Below, one piece after another: positions 55,913 to 63,733 of a DNA stretch of 64,000 bases (its first letter is position 1; each line of letters starts with the position of its first letter). Origin of the DNA: Shouchella patagoniensis (lineage in GTDB: Bacteria > Bacillota > Bacilli > Bacillales > Bacillaceae_D); the NCBI RefSeq assembly GCF_002019705.1, contig NZ_KV917377.1, positions 4,155,938 through 4,219,937 on the forward strand. The letters run 5' to 3'. Position numbers and translations under genes: made by a program. The notes below the pieces were generated by a model. The model made no database searches. It had not been told where the DNA came from and saw only the letters and a program-made list of their open reading frames with translations.

Positions 55913-56934
55913 TGAGCGAACACAAATACCTAGAGCTTGAAGATCATCTAAGTTTCTTTCAACGTGGCAAGAAATATGGAGATCATTTCCGATATGAAAT
56001 TAATGGGTTCTTGTCTGATAATTTAGCGAGGATAAACAAAGTACGAAAGACACCAATTTTATACACTGATGCAATGCATTACGTGAAGAAATGTATACCT
56101 TTCATTGAAAGAGAAATACCTAATATTGCTGAGGAGATATTAGGGTTAAGCAGAGGTGCGCAAATACCTTATGAGGAAGCAATGCTACTACAGCTAAGAA
56201 GAGAACTTATAAGTGATGATATCCTTGACTGTACAGCTTTCTCAAACTTTTTGGAGAATGGAAATAGTTTTTTAGCGGAGAATGTGGATCTACCAGGTAA
56301 CCTTAGTGATTTAGGGTGTATCGTTAAGACAAAACAAAAAAATGCTCCTGATATATTAATGTATACCCATATCGGCTTATTAGGCTATTTAGGTATGAAC
56401 TCTTCCGGTTTAGCTATTGGAATAAATATGGTAATGTCAGACGGGTGGGGCCCTGGCGTGCCCCCCTATTTAATTATCAAGGAACTCCTATTAAAGTGTC
56501 ACAACACAATAGATTGTATTAATAGAATAAAAAGCTTTTCAAGAACCTCATCCAGAAATTTCATGCTGGTTGATAACTTTAATCAATTCTGTGTTGAAAT
56601 GACTCCTTCTGATTTTGAAATTGTTAATAATTCCATGAATGTGCACACGAATCATTACTTGAATTATAAAATGAAAAAACATGAATCATTAGAAAAAAAA
56701 AGCAACTCGGTTAATAGACATAACTTTGTTTTAAGCAAGCTAGAACATGGGGTTACAAAAGACAATATTATAGAAATATTAACGGATCATGAACATGACA
56801 TTTGTTTGCATTCTAATTCTAATGCGAATAACTCAGAAACCATTGGGTCAGTTATTATGTATCCATCAAGTCAAGAGATGTCGGTAAACTTTGGAAAACC
56901 TTGTAAGAAGAATTTTATAACTTTTAAATTATAG
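55912..56934 (+). CDS. C45 family Ntn-hydrolase/acyltransferase (isopenicillin N acyltransferase-like)
   Basis: About 340 residues. The likely nucleophile is Cys107 in DILDCTAFSNF, with self-cleavage between Asp106 and Cys107 as in AAT-type precursors. Further blocks are FLAENVDLPG and MYTHIGLLGYLGMNSSGLAI. ATG 55912 overlaps the previous stop by one base; the two are coupled. The family moves or removes acyl groups on amino groups. In this pathway it could acylate, or cleave a protecting acyl or aminoacyl group from, the ATP-grasp product. Confidence 0.83.
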   Translation: MSEHKYLELEDHLSFFQRGKKYGDHFRYEINGFLSDNLARINKVRKTPILYTDAMHYVKKCIPFIEREIPNIAEEILGLSRGAQIPYEEAMLLQLRRELISDDILDCTAFSNFLENGNSFLAENVDLPGNLSDLGCIVKTKQKNAPDILMYTHIGLLGYLGMNSSGLAIGINMVMSDGWGPGVPPYLIIKELLLKCHNTIDCINRIKSFSRTSSRNFMLVDNFNQFCVEMTPSDFEIVNNSMNVHTNHYLNYKMKKHESLEKKSNSVNRHNFVLSKLEHGVTKDNIIEILTDHEHDICLHSNSNANNSETIGSVIMYPSSQEMSVNFGKPCKKNFITFKL

Positions 56935-56947
56935 GAGGCGCCGCACC

Positions 56948-57847
56948 ATGCTAGCATCAATAAATGGAAAAATCATTGATTATGAAAACGCAAGGATTCA
57001 TCTTAACTCACTTAGTATGAAATACGGATCCAGTGTTTTTGAAGGCATAAGAGCTTACAAAGATAAAAAAAAGGACGGAGTTAATATTATTCAATTGAAT
57101 GAGCACATTAGGCGTTTCTTTGAATCGATGAGGTTGGTAAAGTTAGAATGTGACTATAGCAGAGAGCAGGTCAAAGATTTTGTTATAAGCCTAATCAACC
57201 AAAATAAAATCAATACAGATATATATATTAGATTAGCTGCTTCAGTTTTTGAAGAGGGTGAGATATACACTAGAGGCAAAGCATCTATTACTGTAACCAT
57301 AAAACCTAAAAAAGAAGTGCTTCTAAAACCCAAAATAAACGTTATGGTTAGTAGTTGGAGAAGAATTAATGATAACGATATGCCGCCGAGAATAAAGAGT
57401 ATTTCCAATTATCAAAATAGCAGGTTGGCTATGTTGGAAGCGAGAGATTATGGTTTTGATAACAGCATCATACTTAATGCTAACGGTGGTGTAGCCGAGA
57501 GCCCGACTGCTTCATTATTTATGGTTAAAGATGGTGTATTGAATACTCCTAGGATAACAGATGGAATTCTAGAAAGTATTACTAGAACACTTATTATTAA
57601 TTTAGCAAAAATAAGTGAAATTAAGGTTGTTGAAAGAGAAATAGATCGTACTGAACTTTATTTGGCTGATGAACTTTTTATAGTAGGAACTGGCGCAGAG
57701 TTGATATCCATAGGAACTATAGATGGTTACCAATTTGAATCCAACAACAGTTCAATTTATGAAGTATTGAATAACAAACATCGTTCATTGGTCCGTGGAC
57801 TAGACAATTACAATATATATAGAACTTTTATAAATTCAGTGGAGTGA
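56948..57847 (+). CDS. Class IV aminotransferase (branched-chain type)
   Basis: 299 residues of the IlvE/DAAT fold-type IV family. LSMKYGSSVFEGIRAY is at the N-terminus, the PLP Lys is in PRIKSISNYQNSRLA, then NANGGVAESPTASLFMV. GGAGGCG precedes ATG 56948. It probably aminates a 2-oxo acid generated by the DRE-TIM enzyme, giving a non-standard amino acid. A housekeeping role is unlikely in this setting. The next gene follows after 5 bases. Confidence 0.88.
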   Translation: MLASINGKIIDYENARIHLNSLSMKYGSSVFEGIRAYKDKKKDGVNIIQLNEHIRRFFESMRLVKLECDYSREQVKDFVISLINQNKINTDIYIRLAASVFEEGEIYTRGKASITVTIKPKKEVLLKPKINVMVSSWRRINDNDMPPRIKSISNYQNSRLAMLEARDYGFDNSIILNANGGVAESPTASLFMVKDGVLNTPRITDGILESITRTLIINLAKISEIKVVEREIDRTELYLADELFIVGTGAELISIGTIDGYQFESNNSSIYEVLNNKHRSLVRGLDNYNIYRTFINSVE

Positions 57848-57852
57848 TAAAA

Positions 57853-59205
57853 ATGGCCGATATGATCAAAGAAGTGAGTTATATTAACTATTTTAATGAA
57901 CACAAAGAAAAGATAAAAGCAGAGATTAATGATTTAGAAAAAGCTTTAAAACAAACTGGATATCATTATAAAAATACAGAATTCCAATTATCACCCAAAA
58001 TTTCAATTGTAGATCAAGAGTTTCGTAATTATGCTAAAGAAATGTTCGAGGATTTGATTACGATCTTAAATAAACTTAATAGTGCATATTTGAATGACGA
58101 AAATATACAATCTTTTTATTCTCTAGATGATTTTAGTCAGTGTATTCTTACAGAAACAGCTCATAAAAAAAATGAAATTTTGGTTTCTCGTTTTGATTGT
58201 TTAATCAGTGAAGAAACAGGTGATATTAATGTAATAGAAAACAATACTGATTGTCCGGCAGGTTTAATTTTTACAGGTAGAATAAACAAAATAATAAAGA
58301 GTATGAACACATCAAAGAGTTATTTAAGTAATAGAGATATTGTCTTTGAGAATATTGATCGTGATAACTTTTTCTACGAACAATTACTCAGTATATATCA
58401 AAAGAAGCGGCCAGGTGATCAGGTGAAACACATTGTTGTCCTCCAGAAAGATGCATCACCAAGTTTAGAGATGTTAACCTTTAAGGAAATGTATTCAGGA
58501 TTGGACGTAGTTGTAAACATCTGCGATTTAAAAGATTTAGTAGAAAAGGAAGGGTTTCTGTATTATCAAGAGAAGAAAATCGATCTAATCTGGAATAAGA
58601 TAAATACAGCCAATTTCTTTGAATATTACCAATCAGCTGAAGCGAAGGACAAAGTTATTAGTTTGATAAATACAGAGACGGTTGTAATTAATAATTTTCA
58701 ATCAAGACTTATATCTGAGAATAAACTGACTTCAGCAGTTTTATCTGATCCGAAATTTCATTACTTGTTTTCTGTAAAGGAGAGGGGGCTCTTACGAAGG
58801 CATATTCCTTGGTCTAGAAAACTAGAAGATACTACGACAACACACAGTGGTGAGCAAATTGAATTAATAGATTTTGTTCTGAAATATAAGGACGATCTTG
58901 TTTTGAAAGCTCCCTATGACATAAGAGGAGATGGTGTTACAATAGGAACATCAACATCACAAAAAATATGGGATAAATTAGTAAAAAGGAAAATGAACAA
59001 AGGTTATACAATACAAAAATATATAGAACCAAAAAAAACATACGTTCCCAATGGGGATTATAGTGCTACTGTTCAGATCCCCTTCAGTTTAGATGCTTTC
59101 ATTTTAAATTCTATCTTTTGTGGATTCGGTTCGAAGGTTAGTAGTCAGAAAAAAATGAATATCTTTCAGGGGGGCAGTAAACATGTTATTTTAACTGAGA
59201 GGTGA
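57853..59205 (+). CDS. Circularly permuted ATP-grasp enzyme 2
   Basis: About 450 residues. SRFDCLISEETGDINVIENN matches the metal-ligand block of enzyme 1, IDLIWNKINTANFFEYYQSA matches its central segment, and LVLKAPYDIRGDGVTIGTST the ATP lobe. ATG 57853 is 9 bases past GGAG; GTG 57844 overlaps the previous gene. It is a divergent paralogue of the first gene product. Two such enzymes plus one RimK-type ligase imply at least two, perhaps three, ATP-driven condensations. Confidence 0.72.
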   Translation: MADMIKEVSYINYFNEHKEKIKAEINDLEKALKQTGYHYKNTEFQLSPKISIVDQEFRNYAKEMFEDLITILNKLNSAYLNDENIQSFYSLDDFSQCILTETAHKKNEILVSRFDCLISEETGDINVIENNTDCPAGLIFTGRINKIIKSMNTSKSYLSNRDIVFENIDRDNFFYEQLLSIYQKKRPGDQVKHIVVLQKDASPSLEMLTFKEMYSGLDVVVNICDLKDLVEKEGFLYYQEKKIDLIWNKINTANFFEYYQSAEAKDKVISLINTETVVINNFQSRLISENKLTSAVLSDPKFHYLFSVKERGLLRRHIPWSRKLEDTTTTHSGEQIELIDFVLKYKDDLVLKAPYDIRGDGVTIGTSTSQKIWDKLVKRKMNKGYTIQKYIEPKKTYVPNGDYSATVQIPFSLDAFILNSIFCGFGSKVSSQKKMNIFQGGSKHVILTER

Positions 59206-59210
59206 TGAAT

Positions 59211-60017
59211 ATGAAACAAGAAGAATATAACGTATTTTCGGAATATAACAACGAAGGGAACCCTGCAACCGTAATCCCTATAAGGTTGAGTGAGTCTGAG
59301 AATTATAACCTGTTAGATATCGCGAAGGAAAATAAGGGGGTATCAGTCTTTGTTACCCTTCATGATCTTATAGTAAAAGATGTATTAATTTATTCTTCTT
59401 CAGAAAGAATTAACTTTTGTGGTCATGGAATACTTGCTTTGTATAGGTTTTTAAATAGCAACTGTATAAATTGTGATCATCTAACATTGGGCGATAAGAA
59501 GGTATCATTTTCTGTTACTGAAGATAAATATTGGTTTTCTACTGATTCTGCAAATATAAGGAAGGCAGAATTAGATGTAGATTTGGTGGCAGAGGCATTT
59601 GGATTACATGCATCCGATTTCGTGGAACCAGAATTCTATGAAGCGAGTATTGGGAGTCCCAAATTGCTTGTGGAACTAGAGGATCTAAACACTATAAAAA
59701 AGGTTAACCCTCATTTTGAGCTTATAAAGAGAATATCTCTTGACTATAAGTTTAACGGGTTCTTCCTTTTTACAAGGGATACTATAGATCCTTCATCAGA
59801 TTTTTTTGCACGTAGCTTCAATCCGTTAAGTGGTATTCAAGAAGATATTGCTACCGGAGTTGCTGCTGGAGCATTGGGACTAGTGTTGAAAAAGCGTTAT
59901 GGAGATCTCCAAGAGTTCAAAGTAGAGCAGGGGCATTTATTTGATAATAGATGTAAAATTTTTATCAAAGAGGTAAACGGGTCAATATTTGTTGGAGGGC
60001 ATGTAACTCCGCGATAA
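59211..60017 (+). CDS. PhzF family isomerase/epimerase
   Basis: About 268 residues. NEGNPATVIPIRLS carries the catalytic Glu, INFCGHGILALYRFL is the GHxT-type block, and QEDIATGVAAGALGLVL is the second-half signature. GAGAGG precedes ATG 59211. PhzF-type enzymes shift a proton on an amino or oxo acid (isomerisation, epimerisation or beta-gamma shift). It probably adjusts stereochemistry or double-bond position in the pathway intermediate. Confidence 0.88.
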   Translation: MKQEEYNVFSEYNNEGNPATVIPIRLSESENYNLLDIAKENKGVSVFVTLHDLIVKDVLIYSSSERINFCGHGILALYRFLNSNCINCDHLTLGDKKVSFSVTEDKYWFSTDSANIRKAELDVDLVAEAFGLHASDFVEPEFYEASIGSPKLLVELEDLNTIKKVNPHFELIKRISLDYKFNGFFLFTRDTIDPSSDFFARSFNPLSGIQEDIATGVAAGALGLVLKKRYGDLQEFKVEQGHLFDNRCKIFIKEVNGSIFVGGHVTPR

Positions 60018-60050
60018 ATATAAGTACAAAACTAGGGGGAATTTAGTAAA

Positions 60051-60695
60051 ATGGAAAGTTACGTAACAGAGTTGGGGCAACTAACTACAAGTGCAATATC
60101 AGATGCGCTAGATGTACTAGGTTACAATGGGGGAATAAAAAATTTTCGTATTTATTCATGCGATAAGAGGATAATTGGTCCGGTTTTTACAGTTGAGTTT
60201 GCAGACAGTAGTGAGCCAGCCAAAGCAGCAGATTATATAGAAGAAGTTGATCCAGGAACTGTAGTAATGATCACAAACAATAACAGAGAGGACTGTACAG
60301 TCTGGGGGGACCTTCTTTCTTTATATGCTAAGAATAAGGGGATAACTGGGACTATTGTTTACGGTTGTTTTAGAGACATAGAAGAAATTAAAAATATAGA
60401 TTATCCCATATACTCAACTGGCCTATATATGAAATCAGGTAAGAATCGTGTCAAGTTAAAGTCCATTCAAGAACCTATAGTGATTGAAGGAACAAAAATT
60501 AATCCCGACGATTTTGTTGTAGTTGATACATCTGGTCTTTTGCATATACCAAAGGAATTAATTGATAAGGTGATACCTCTTGCGCAAGAAATAGAGGTAG
60601 TGGAAAATAGAATTAGAATTGACATTGCTTCGGGTAAAGAGATTAGAGATTCACGTGAAACTCACGATTATAACCAATTTGCTTTAAGAATGTAA
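60051..60695 (+). CDS. RraA-like lyase/decarboxylase
   Basis: 214 residues: TSAISDALDVLGYNGGIKNF, AADYIEEVDPGTVVMITNNN, WGDLLSLYAKNKGITGTIVY followed by GCFRDIEEI. The G-D-L and R-D elements are the metal- and substrate-binding residues of the HMG/CHA aldolase and oxaloacetate decarboxylase group of RraA-like proteins. GGGGGAA precedes the ATG. It is more likely an aldolase or decarboxylase on a pathway oxo acid than an RNase E regulator in this setting. Confidence 0.83.
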   Translation: MESYVTELGQLTTSAISDALDVLGYNGGIKNFRIYSCDKRIIGPVFTVEFADSSEPAKAADYIEEVDPGTVVMITNNNREDCTVWGDLLSLYAKNKGITGTIVYGCFRDIEEIKNIDYPIYSTGLYMKSGKNRVKLKSIQEPIVIEGTKINPDDFVVVDTSGLLHIPKELIDKVIPLAQEIEVVENRIRIDIASGKEIRDSRETHDYNQFALRM

Positions 60696-60699
60696 CATA

Positions 60700-61896
60700 A
60701 TGGATACAAACACTTCTAAGGCAAATCTCCAATTAATATTAACGGGAAATACGATTAATTTCATTGGTATTGGTTTTCAAGGCATAGCTATATCGTGGGC
60801 TCTATTACAATTAACGGGTAGTCCATTGACAATTGGAATTATGCTGTTTATAAGAGCATTACCTGCAATACTTTTAGTTACATTAGCAGGTTCTTTAGTC
60901 GACAAGGTAAATAGAAAATTAATTAGTTTGCTCAGTATATTCGTTCAGGGTGTGACAATGCTTATTTTTGCAATGATGGTCTTGTTCTGGCCTGTTGATT
61001 TTAATCTAATGATCCTCTATTTAATATCCTTGTTGACAGCTGTGGCTAATACCTTTTATTATCCAAGCAGCAAATCTTTAATACAAGAATTTACTTCTAA
61101 GAAGAATTTACTTAAAGCAAATGCAAAAATTGAAAGCTTGAGTCAAGTCGGGATGATTATTGGGACCGCTATTGGTGGTATAGTAGTTACAATATTCGAT
61201 CCTAAAGGATATATATTTATTAACGGTGTTATATATCTATTGTCAGCCCTATGTTTCGCTGCTTTGAGATATCAAACCAGAGAAAATAAAAACAAAATTG
61301 AAAAGAACCCTAAATTAAAAACAGGTGGAGGATTTAGCTATATTAAGCAGGAACGAGCGTTGTTCGTTTGCGTTTTATTTTTAGCAGTTCCTAGCCTTGT
61401 AGTACAAACAAACAATGTACTCATTGGTGCTTTTACTTATATTGAACTTGGTTTAAACGCACGACACTATAGCTATATTAATTTAAGTTATGGAATAGGA
61501 GCTTCCTTGGGAGGATTCATTCTCCTAAAACTAAACAAAGATAAGATTCCAGATGTTCGAATTATTTTTATAGGCTTAGTATGCATAGGTCTATTTGAGA
61601 TTGTTTTTGGTTTCAACAAACAAATACTAATAGCTGTCATTAGTATGTTTATTGTGGGTTTTGCTATATCCTTAAGCAGATCTTTGTTGATGTCATTAGT
61701 AATGAAAAAAACTGAATCTAATATTGCTGGAAGAGTACATTCTATAGTTAATCTTTTCAATTCTATAATTATGCTTTTTGCAGGTTTAACATTGGGATTA
61801 TTAGCAGAATTGACTCAATTCTCCGTGGTGTTCTCTTTAATCGGAATAACTGTAATTCTAATTGCTATTTTGGGGACTCGTTATCTAAAACAATAA
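60700..61896 (+). CDS. MFS exporter (EntS-like MFS_3)
   Basis: 398 residues with 12 membrane helices; FIRALPAILLVTLAGSLVDK, VNRK and later ANTFYYPSSKSLIQEFTSKK are typical of EntS/MFS_3 drug and siderophore exporters. It starts 4 bases after the RraA-like stop with little RBS, so it is probably coupled to it. It most likely exports the pathway product and gives self-protection. Confidence 0.87.
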   Translation: MDTNTSKANLQLILTGNTINFIGIGFQGIAISWALLQLTGSPLTIGIMLFIRALPAILLVTLAGSLVDKVNRKLISLLSIFVQGVTMLIFAMMVLFWPVDFNLMILYLISLLTAVANTFYYPSSKSLIQEFTSKKNLLKANAKIESLSQVGMIIGTAIGGIVVTIFDPKGYIFINGVIYLLSALCFAALRYQTRENKNKIEKNPKLKTGGGFSYIKQERALFVCVLFLAVPSLVVQTNNVLIGAFTYIELGLNARHYSYINLSYGIGASLGGFILLKLNKDKIPDVRIIFIGLVCIGLFEIVFGFNKQILIAVISMFIVGFAISLSRSLLMSLVMKKTESNIAGRVHSIVNLFNSIIMLFAGLTLGLLAELTQFSVVFSLIGITVILIAILGTRYLKQ

Positions 61897-61918
61897 ATTA
61901 AAGGAGAAACCTTTACTT

Positions 61919-62242
61919 ATGATACCAGGAGCAAACAGACACCTCCTTATTTGTAATGGGAAGAAATGTATGCAAAAAGGAGCTGCTGAACTTACTACTG
62001 CAATTAGGAAGGAATTAATAAAGGCCAATTTGAATAAAAAAGTATTTACTTCGCGCACATTCTGTAATGGCGAGTGCTCTTCAGGGTGTATTGTTATTAG
62101 TTACCCAGATGGTAATTGGTATGGAAATGTCGACGAAGACAACAGCATAGACATCATAAATTCTCTTGTAGATGATAAAATAGATGTTGATACTGATATT
62201 CTCTATACTTTTGAGAAAAAACAATTTTTGGAAATGGATTAA
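61919..62242 (+). CDS. Thioredoxin-like 2Fe-2S ferredoxin
   Basis: 107 residues. Cys12 and Cys17 (CNGKKC) with Cys49, Cys53 and Cys57 (CNGECSSGC) give the ligand set of thioredoxin-like 2Fe-2S proteins, followed by SYPDGNWYGNV. AAAGGAG lies 12 bases upstream. As the last gene of the operon it is a candidate electron donor for the diiron oxidase. Confidence 0.83.
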   Translation: MIPGANRHLLICNGKKCMQKGAAELTTAIRKELIKANLNKKVFTSRTFCNGECSSGCIVISYPDGNWYGNVDEDNSIDIINSLVDDKIDVDTDILYTFEKKQFLEMD

Positions 62243-62249
62243 TGGCAAG

Positions 62250-62740
62250 AGTAGTCGATTGAACCCGTCTCTGTGAATTGCACCCTATCAAGTAGACAAT
62301 CAAGCCATTTAACCGTTATGATAAAAGCCTTGTAGGAATCAATCGACGTATTCAGTTCAGAGGATAAATTGTACGAATTGAGTGCATAGCTCTCACATTT
62401 GTATATTCTACAAAACTATTCCATCGGTTAGCTGTCGATCAATCGCTTGAACCTAAGTGACATGTATTGAAACCCCCGATCGCTATGTAAGAGGGAGGTT
62501 GCTTCTGGATAGGCAGCAGTTCCTTGCTTCAGGGTATCGAAAACAAGTAATTGTTGTTCGAATTCCCCACTACGTAGCTAATAATAGAACTATTATATAA
62601 TCTCGGATGGCAATTAAATACGCTTTCTGAGAGAATCCATACGTGCGGTACCCATTCTTCATTTGGTCGCTGGAACTTGAAATCGCGATTTAACACATTT
62701 TTAGCGACGTGTTGTTACGGGCACTTTGTTATACTTTTTT
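62250..62740 (-). pseudogene. IS3-family transposase (OrfB) remnant
   Basis: Read leftward with frame changes: AKNVLNRDFKFQRPNEEWV (about 62715), SIISYV, then VFDTLKQGTAAYPEATSLLH and SDRGFQYMSLRFKRLID (about 62560-62450), then weak traces of the C-terminus (SIDSYKAF). LLHSDRGFQY is the conserved DDE segment of IS3-type transposases. Several stops and shifts make it dead. No terminal repeats could be fixed. It separates the biosynthetic operon from the conjugation genes. Confidence 0.75.
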
Positions 62741-62979
62741 TGAATAGTTGCTTTTCTAGGAGAAACACTTGGTAAGGTCTCTTTTTTGTTGTATTGTGTA
62801 CCTTGTAGTTTCCAGTTCACTCTAACCTTTTCAGGCTGCGGTCGTTCCTGAACAGATTCTCTATGAGAATATGAAAACAGCCGTTATAAGCACATCCCTG
62901 TGAAGCTTCGTTTCAATCGTTAGTTTGAAACTAGTGTGTTACGCGCCCGGCAGGTTTACGGGAATCGCCTATTCAGCAA
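62741..62979. other. Junction sequence with a leftward reading frame tail
   Basis: On the minus strand a frame of about 60 codons reads RLFSYSHRESVQERPQPEKV and RVNWKLQGTQYNKKE before stopping at 62701. It is charged like the conjugation-gene tail next door but has no start. Probably rearranged element DNA. Confidence 0.3.
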
Positions 62980-63698
62980 ACCTAGCATCAAGCGCCACCA
63001 AAAAGTGAGCGTCCGAGTGTCAAAGAAGGTCGAAACGATGCGCAACTAGCAGAAGCACGAAAACCACAAACAGATGGGAAACAAGAAAGCCCGTCTTCCA
63101 CGGTTGCACACCATGACCACATGAAACGTGCTGAACGGACACCTCAACAAATACGTGAAGAAAAGAAAGCAGAAAAGCGAAAGAAGAAAGCGGAAAAACA
63201 AACGTCTAAACAAGAGCACAAGGAACAAAAGCAACCAAGAGATGATTTAAGCCCAGTTGCGGTTCAACAAAAAGAAGAACGTCACGTTCCGAGACAAGAA
63301 ATTACTCAAAGAGAACACGAACGAAGCAACCACAGCCGCGTGATAATCAGGATCAATCGAATCGTACGTCTATCAAACAAGGTGATGTGACGTACTTAGA
63401 CGATCATCGAGCGTTGCGTTCGGTAGAGAAACCAGAGAGAGACAATCAATTACGTCAAACAAAAGGAGTAAATCCTATAAATCAACGAACGGAACAAAAA
63501 CCTTCACAAAACGAACCTCAATGGATACAAAACAAAGAGAATCAAGCGGTTCAACCAAATAAAAGGCTCGATGAACGCCATGGTCAACCAAAGACAGAAT
63601 CTATCAGAACCGCACAGCACAATGAAAAAAGAGAATTAGAAGCGATTGAAAAAGAAGAAGATCGACACACACGTAGAGCAAAGGGAGCGTCTAAATAG
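62980..63698 (+). pseudogene. C-terminal remnant of an ICE membrane protein (ConG/YddG-type tail)
   Basis: Two frames give one long basic, Gln/Glu-rich tail: ERPSVKEGRNDAQLAEARKP through RTPQQIREEKKAEKRKKKAE, then after a shift near 63330-63370 KQPQPRDNQDQSNRTSIKQG and LDDHRALRSVEKPERDNQLR to 63698. A stop at about 62978 precedes it, so the membrane part is lost. Placement directly before a CwlT-like gene matches conG-cwlT order in ICEBs1/Tn916-type elements. The assignment rests on position and composition. Confidence 0.55.
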
Positions 63699-63711
63699 AC
63701 GTTCCTTTTTG
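63679..63711 (+). terminator. Terminator overlapping the end of the ICE remnant
   Basis: AGGGAGCGTCT and AGACGTTCCTT pair around AAAT, followed by TTTT; the hairpin contains the stop codon at 63696. Confidence 0.75.
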
Positions 63712-63733
63712 TCGTGAAGAGGGAGGATGAGAC

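Noticed and set aside
52126-62242. Reading the operon as a known NRPS, lanthipeptide or siderophore cluster
   Set aside because: No adenylation, carrier, condensation, LanB/C/M or precursor peptide genes are present, and the ATP-grasp set does not match a pathway I can name.
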